A stretch of 15,666 bases of DNA from Azospirillum sp. 51_20 (lineage in GTDB: Bacteria > Pseudomonadota > Alphaproteobacteria > RF32 > CAG-239). Both the position numbers and the translations under genes were made by a program. The notes under the pieces were generated by a model. That model had not been told where the DNA came from, did not search any database, and saw only the letters and a list, made by a program, of their open reading frames with translations. The DNA is taken from contig MNTV01000008.1 of the NCBI GenBank assembly GCA_001917175.1, forward strand, positions 1-15,666, written 5' to 3'. Shown one piece after another: positions 13,502 to 15,666 of this stretch; the stretch's first letter is position 1, and the number at the start of each line of letters is the position of its first letter.

Positions 13502-14569
13502 ATGCAAAGTTATCGGGAAATTAAAACAGATCTGCAACACTTAAAAGCCGGTGCCGGCACGATTGTGGAAAAAAATGAAAAACCGGGACGGGGAGCGGCC
13601 GTTGCCGGCTATTTTAACAGCGGTGCCGTTTCTCTTCGTTTTATTTTCGGCGAAAAGGAAAATATTGTTTTTGCCTTTTTGCAATGGGCGGTGATCGGTA
13701 TCGCTTATTACCTTTGGGTACAGGCTTTGGCTCTGGTGCCGGAGGACGTTTGGCAAAGCGGCGACGGCGGCAACAGTGCCGTCAGCCTTGTTCTGCTGAT
13801 GTGGTCTTTTGTCTGTGTCGGTTTGGCCGCCTATCCTCTTGGTTTGTTGACGGCTTGCATGAACGCATCGTATATTCTGCGTTTTACGGGCAGGAAGTCG
13901 ACGGTGGCGGAATGCCTGAAAATAGTGTTGCCAAAATCTTGGAGTCTGTGGGTGTTCAGCTGGTTGGACGGCTGGTGGACGGTTATGCGTATTTTGGAAC
14001 GTTTGCCAAAGAAAAACGATCGCACGCCGTTGGCGGTCAAACTGGCAAATGAGGCCGTTTATCAGGGATGGAAATTGTCTTCGCTCGGCTTTCTGCCGGC
14101 ATTGCTCAGCGGTCGAAGCGTCGGAGAGGCTTGCGGCGATTCGCTGAATTTGCTCAAGGAACGTTTCGGCATGCTGGTCAAATTGCGGATTGGGTATTCG
14201 CTGGTCTGTTGGGGATTTGGTATCGTTGGCTATCTCGGAATGTTTGCGCTGTTGTGGATGTTGCCGGAACTGAGCGGAAGTATTTTTGAAGACAATGCGG
14301 TTTATGAGTTTTATCTGCTGGCCGGCGCGCCTCTGTTGGCAGTATTGATTTTTATCATGCTTGTTTTTCGCCCCGTCTATGTCATTTCCGCTTGCCGCAT
14401 TTATGCCTTTTATGCCCGGGAAAAAGGAGTGAATATCAAGCTGCCGGAAAGTTCTTCCCGCGGTATCAGCGTCCTGACGGCTTTTCTGCTGTTGGCGGCC
14501 GTGCTGGCGGCAGCCTGGTTTTTCCGCGACCGGCTCGGAATTGCGGAACTGATGAATCAAAAATTTTAA
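13502..14569 (+). CDS. Multi-pass membrane protein of unknown function
   Basis: 355 residues from the ATG at 13502, with GGGGAAAG upstream inside the end of the ybaK-like gene. About five to six hydrophobic segments: residues ~55-78, 92-118, 228-254, 270-294 and 332-351. A hydrophilic loop with WLDGWWTVMRILERLPKK (154-171) lies in the middle, and the N-terminal ~50 residues are soluble and Lys/Gly-rich. I do not recognise a family. The helix spacing and central amphipathic part recall predicted bacterial integral membrane proteins without known activity. It is co-transcribed with the deacylase and closed by a strong terminator. Confidence 0.75.
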   Translation: MQSYREIKTDLQHLKAGAGTIVEKNEKPGRGAAVAGYFNSGAVSLRFIFGEKENIVFAFLQWAVIGIAYYLWVQALALVPEDVWQSGDGGNSAVSLVLLMWSFVCVGLAAYPLGLLTACMNASYILRFTGRKSTVAECLKIVLPKSWSLWVFSWLDGWWTVMRILERLPKKNDRTPLAVKLANEAVYQGWKLSSLGFLPALLSGRSVGEACGDSLNLLKERFGMLVKLRIGYSLVCWGFGIVGYLGMFALLWMLPELSGSIFEDNAVYEFYLLAGAPLLAVLIFIMLVFRPVYVISACRIYAFYAREKGVNIKLPESSSRGISVLTAFLLLAAVLAAAWFFRDRLGIAELMNQKF

Positions 14570-14586
14570 ATCTGCTTCAGGGCTTA

Positions 14587-14617
14587 AAAAAAGAGGCTTT
14601 GACAAAGCCTCTTTTTT
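14587..14617. terminator. Bidirectional terminator between convergent genes
   Basis: A perfect 14-bp stem AAAAAAGAGGCTTT/AAAGCCTCTTTTTT with a GAC loop. It serves the plus-strand membrane-protein gene and the minus-strand small gene. Confidence 0.88.
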
Positions 14618-14643
14618 GCCGGTGATTACTGTCGTTGCCGAAA

Positions 14644-14859
14644 TCAATGAGGAAACGCGGACAGAAAAAGACCGCCGATACCGCAAAGCGTCCACCACAG
14701 CAAAACCAGTCCCCCGGTCCAGTTGTGCGCAATCTCGTTGCCATGATGATCATACCCGATGCCTTCTTCTTTATCCAGCCGGTTGTCGATGATCAACCCG
14801 GCCGCGCCGATAACGACTGTTCCGACGATGCAAATGGTCATAAATGAAAAAACTGACAT
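14644..14859 (-). CDS. Small two-helix membrane protein
   Basis: 71 residues. Two hydrophobic helices (about residues 5-24 and 49-67) are joined by a polar, acidic and His-containing loop (NRLDKEEGIGYDHHGNEIAH). No family is recognised. The ATG at 14859 lacks a clear Shine-Dalgarno sequence; a second ATG six codons on is no better. The terminator at 14587-14617 lies just past its stop. The clear helix-loop-helix pattern and base composition make a real gene likely. Confidence 0.6.
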   Translation of the reverse strand: MSVFSFMTICIVGTVVIGAAGLIIDNRLDKEEGIGYDHHGNEIAHNWTGGLVLLWWTLCGIGGLFLSAFPH

Positions 14860-15113
14860 AAAGTAAGATGTTTTTTTAAGTAAAATAATATATAAATTCT
14901 AAAAACAACAGTTTTATTTTAACAGTTTTTTGTCTGATGTAAAGAACGTTTTGAACCAGGTACGGCCCATTGCCGCAAGTGTTCGGTTTTTTATAAAAAA
15001 ACAGGTGCAATTTTTGCGTCGGGAAACCGATCGTATCCATGCCCCGCTTATTTCCGGCAGTCAAACCGGCATATCACTCTTCCTGTCCGGTTGCTTCCGC
15101 GATCTTTATAAAG
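14860..15113. other. Gene-free AT-rich spacer
   Basis: The stretch between the small membrane protein and the tRNA terminator. Short open frames exist on both strands (14930-15166 plus, 14876-15064 minus), but they have no ribosome binding site or recognisable motif, and the first runs into the tRNA. The left part (14870-14935) is very AT-rich and probably holds the promoter of the small gene. Confidence 0.4.
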
Positions 15114-15140
15114 AAAAAACCTGCACAAGGCAGGCTTTTT
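15114..15140 (-). terminator. Terminator of tRNA-Pro
   Basis: On the minus strand CCTGC/GCAGG (plus-strand 15130-15134 and 15120-15124) forms a short hairpin followed by six T residues, 4-5 bases after the tRNA 3' end. Confidence 0.75.
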
Positions 15141-15144
15141 TATC

Positions 15145-15221
15145 TGGTCGGGACGAGAGGATTTGAACCTCCGACTTCTTGCACCCCATGCAAGCGCTCT
15201 ACCAGGCTGAACTACGTCCCG
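15145..15221 (-). tRNA. tRNA-Pro (anticodon GGG)
   Basis: 77 nucleotides. The acceptor stem CGGGACG/CGTCCCG is perfect. The D arm contains AGCCTGGTAGAGC. The anticodon stem CTTGC/GCAAG encloses the loop ATGGGGT, giving anticodon GGG for proline codons CCC and CCU. The T arm GGAGG-TTCAAAT-CCTCT is normal, and the discriminator A and CCA end are encoded. Its upstream region is the start of a 246-bp tandem duplication. Confidence 0.96.
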
Positions 15222-15233
15222 AATGTAAAACCA

Positions 15234-15262
15234 AGAATAATATGTTTTTTTGACAAATGCAA
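15234..15262 (-). promoter_or_regulatory. Putative promoter of tRNA-Pro
   Basis: On the minus strand TTGCAT (15262-15257), 17 bp, TATTCT (15239-15234). The -10 lies 13 bases upstream of the tRNA 5' end. The same element is repeated at 15480-15508 in the second copy of the tandem duplication. Confidence 0.4.
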
Positions 15263-15429
15263 GCCGTCTCCGACTTCTTGTCTTGCTTCGTAAGTTTCGC
15301 GCACAAAGCGCTCAACAACTCCGCTTCGGTCACTCGTTTTGTAACTTTTGCGTCGCGCCGCTGCCGCGGGCTTGCAAAATAACAAAACTTCGCCTTTCGT
15401 CCGAAAAACTTCCGCCGGAATTCCTCAAG

Positions 15430-15467
15430 CCCCATGCAAGCGCTCTACCAGGCTGAACTACGTCCCG
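15430..15467 (-). pseudogene. Truncated tRNA-Pro copy (5' half only)
   Basis: The 38 bases are identical to the 5' half of tRNA-Pro: acceptor strand, D arm, 5' anticodon stem and loop up to the GGGG. The match stops abruptly at the anticodon loop, where it meets unrelated sequence. It cannot form a tRNA. It probably keeps an active promoter copy. Confidence 0.85.
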
Positions 15468-15666
15468 AATATAAAACCAAGAATAATATGTTTTTTTGAC
15501 AAATGCAAGCCGTCTCCGACTTCTTGTCTTGCTTCGTAAGTTTCGCGCACAAAGCGCTCAACAACTTCGCTTCGGTCACTCGTTTTGTAACTTTTGCGTC
15601 GCGCCGCTGCCGCGGGCTTGCAAAATAACAAAACTTCGCCTTTCGTCCGAAAAACTTCCGCCGGAA

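Larger units (their letters stand above)
15184..15666. repeat. 246-bp tandem duplication containing the 5' half of tRNA-Pro
   Basis: Copy 1 is 15184-15420 and copy 2 is 15430-15666; a 9-base linker (ttcctcaag) separates them. Over 237 aligned positions I find two differences (g/a at 15225/15471 and c/t at 15348-type position in the tcc/ttc of cgcttcgg context). Copy 2 runs into the window edge, so more copies may follow. Each copy starts in the anticodon loop (CCCC on the plus strand) and contains the 5' half of the tRNA, its promoter region and about 180 bp of further sequence. The 445 bp right of the tRNA hold no credible gene. Confidence 0.9.

Noticed and set aside
15199..15435. 78-residue minus-strand frame
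   Set aside because: It overlaps the tRNA and lies within the tandem duplication, so it is very likely a chance frame.

Overview
The window looks like chromosomal DNA of an alphaproteobacterium of moderate-to-high GC. The main reason is the minus-strand block rpmF-plsX-fabH-ihfA-merR, with a YceD (DUF177) gene upstream that is divergent from a BamE/OmlA lipoprotein gene. This order is familiar from Rhodospirillales-like alphaproteobacteria. An uncultured host-associated member is plausible, but that is inference.

Layout. 1-101: purine-rich tract, perhaps the end of a Glu/Lys-rich protein. 102-684: no credible gene; it holds a 26-bp repeat and a degenerate third copy phased exactly 129 bp apart, and ends in a bidirectional terminator. 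685-4380 (minus): merR, ihfA, fabH, plsX, rpmF, yceD, i.e. phospholipid and fatty-acid initiation plus ribosomal protein L32 and a nucleoid protein. 4440-4907 (plus): bamE lipoprotein. 5041-7000 (minus): lemA, DUF2157 and GDYXXLXY, an envelope-type operon. Its DUF2157 gene carries a ~270 bp hairpin-rich insertion that ends in a terminator. 7089-8163 (minus): a RimL-like acetyltransferase and a two-helix membrane protein. 8321-9571 (plus): a promoter with a 19-bp spacer and central dyad (MerR-type), a 23-codon ORF, an exported flavodoxin and a flavin reductase-like protein. 9678-10310 (plus): a CatB-like hexapeptide acetyltransferase. 10348-12846 (minus): a DUF2339 giant membrane protein. 13029-14569 (plus): a YbaK-type deacylase and an unknown membrane protein. 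14644-14859 (minus): a small two-helix protein. 15145-15221 (minus): tRNA-Pro(GGG), whose 5' half and upstream region are tandemly duplicated (246-bp period) up to the window edge.

How the parts work together. The first block is a housekeeping locus: PlsX and FabH feed phospholipid and type II fatty-acid synthesis, L32 serves the ribosome, and BamE serves outer-membrane assembly. The middle and right parts are accessory genes for envelope, redox and acetyl-transfer functions. The best candidates for something undescribed are the structured insertion in the DUF2157 gene, the phased repeats at 357-635, the MerR-type promoter with its 23-codon ORF, and the duplicated tRNA-Pro half.
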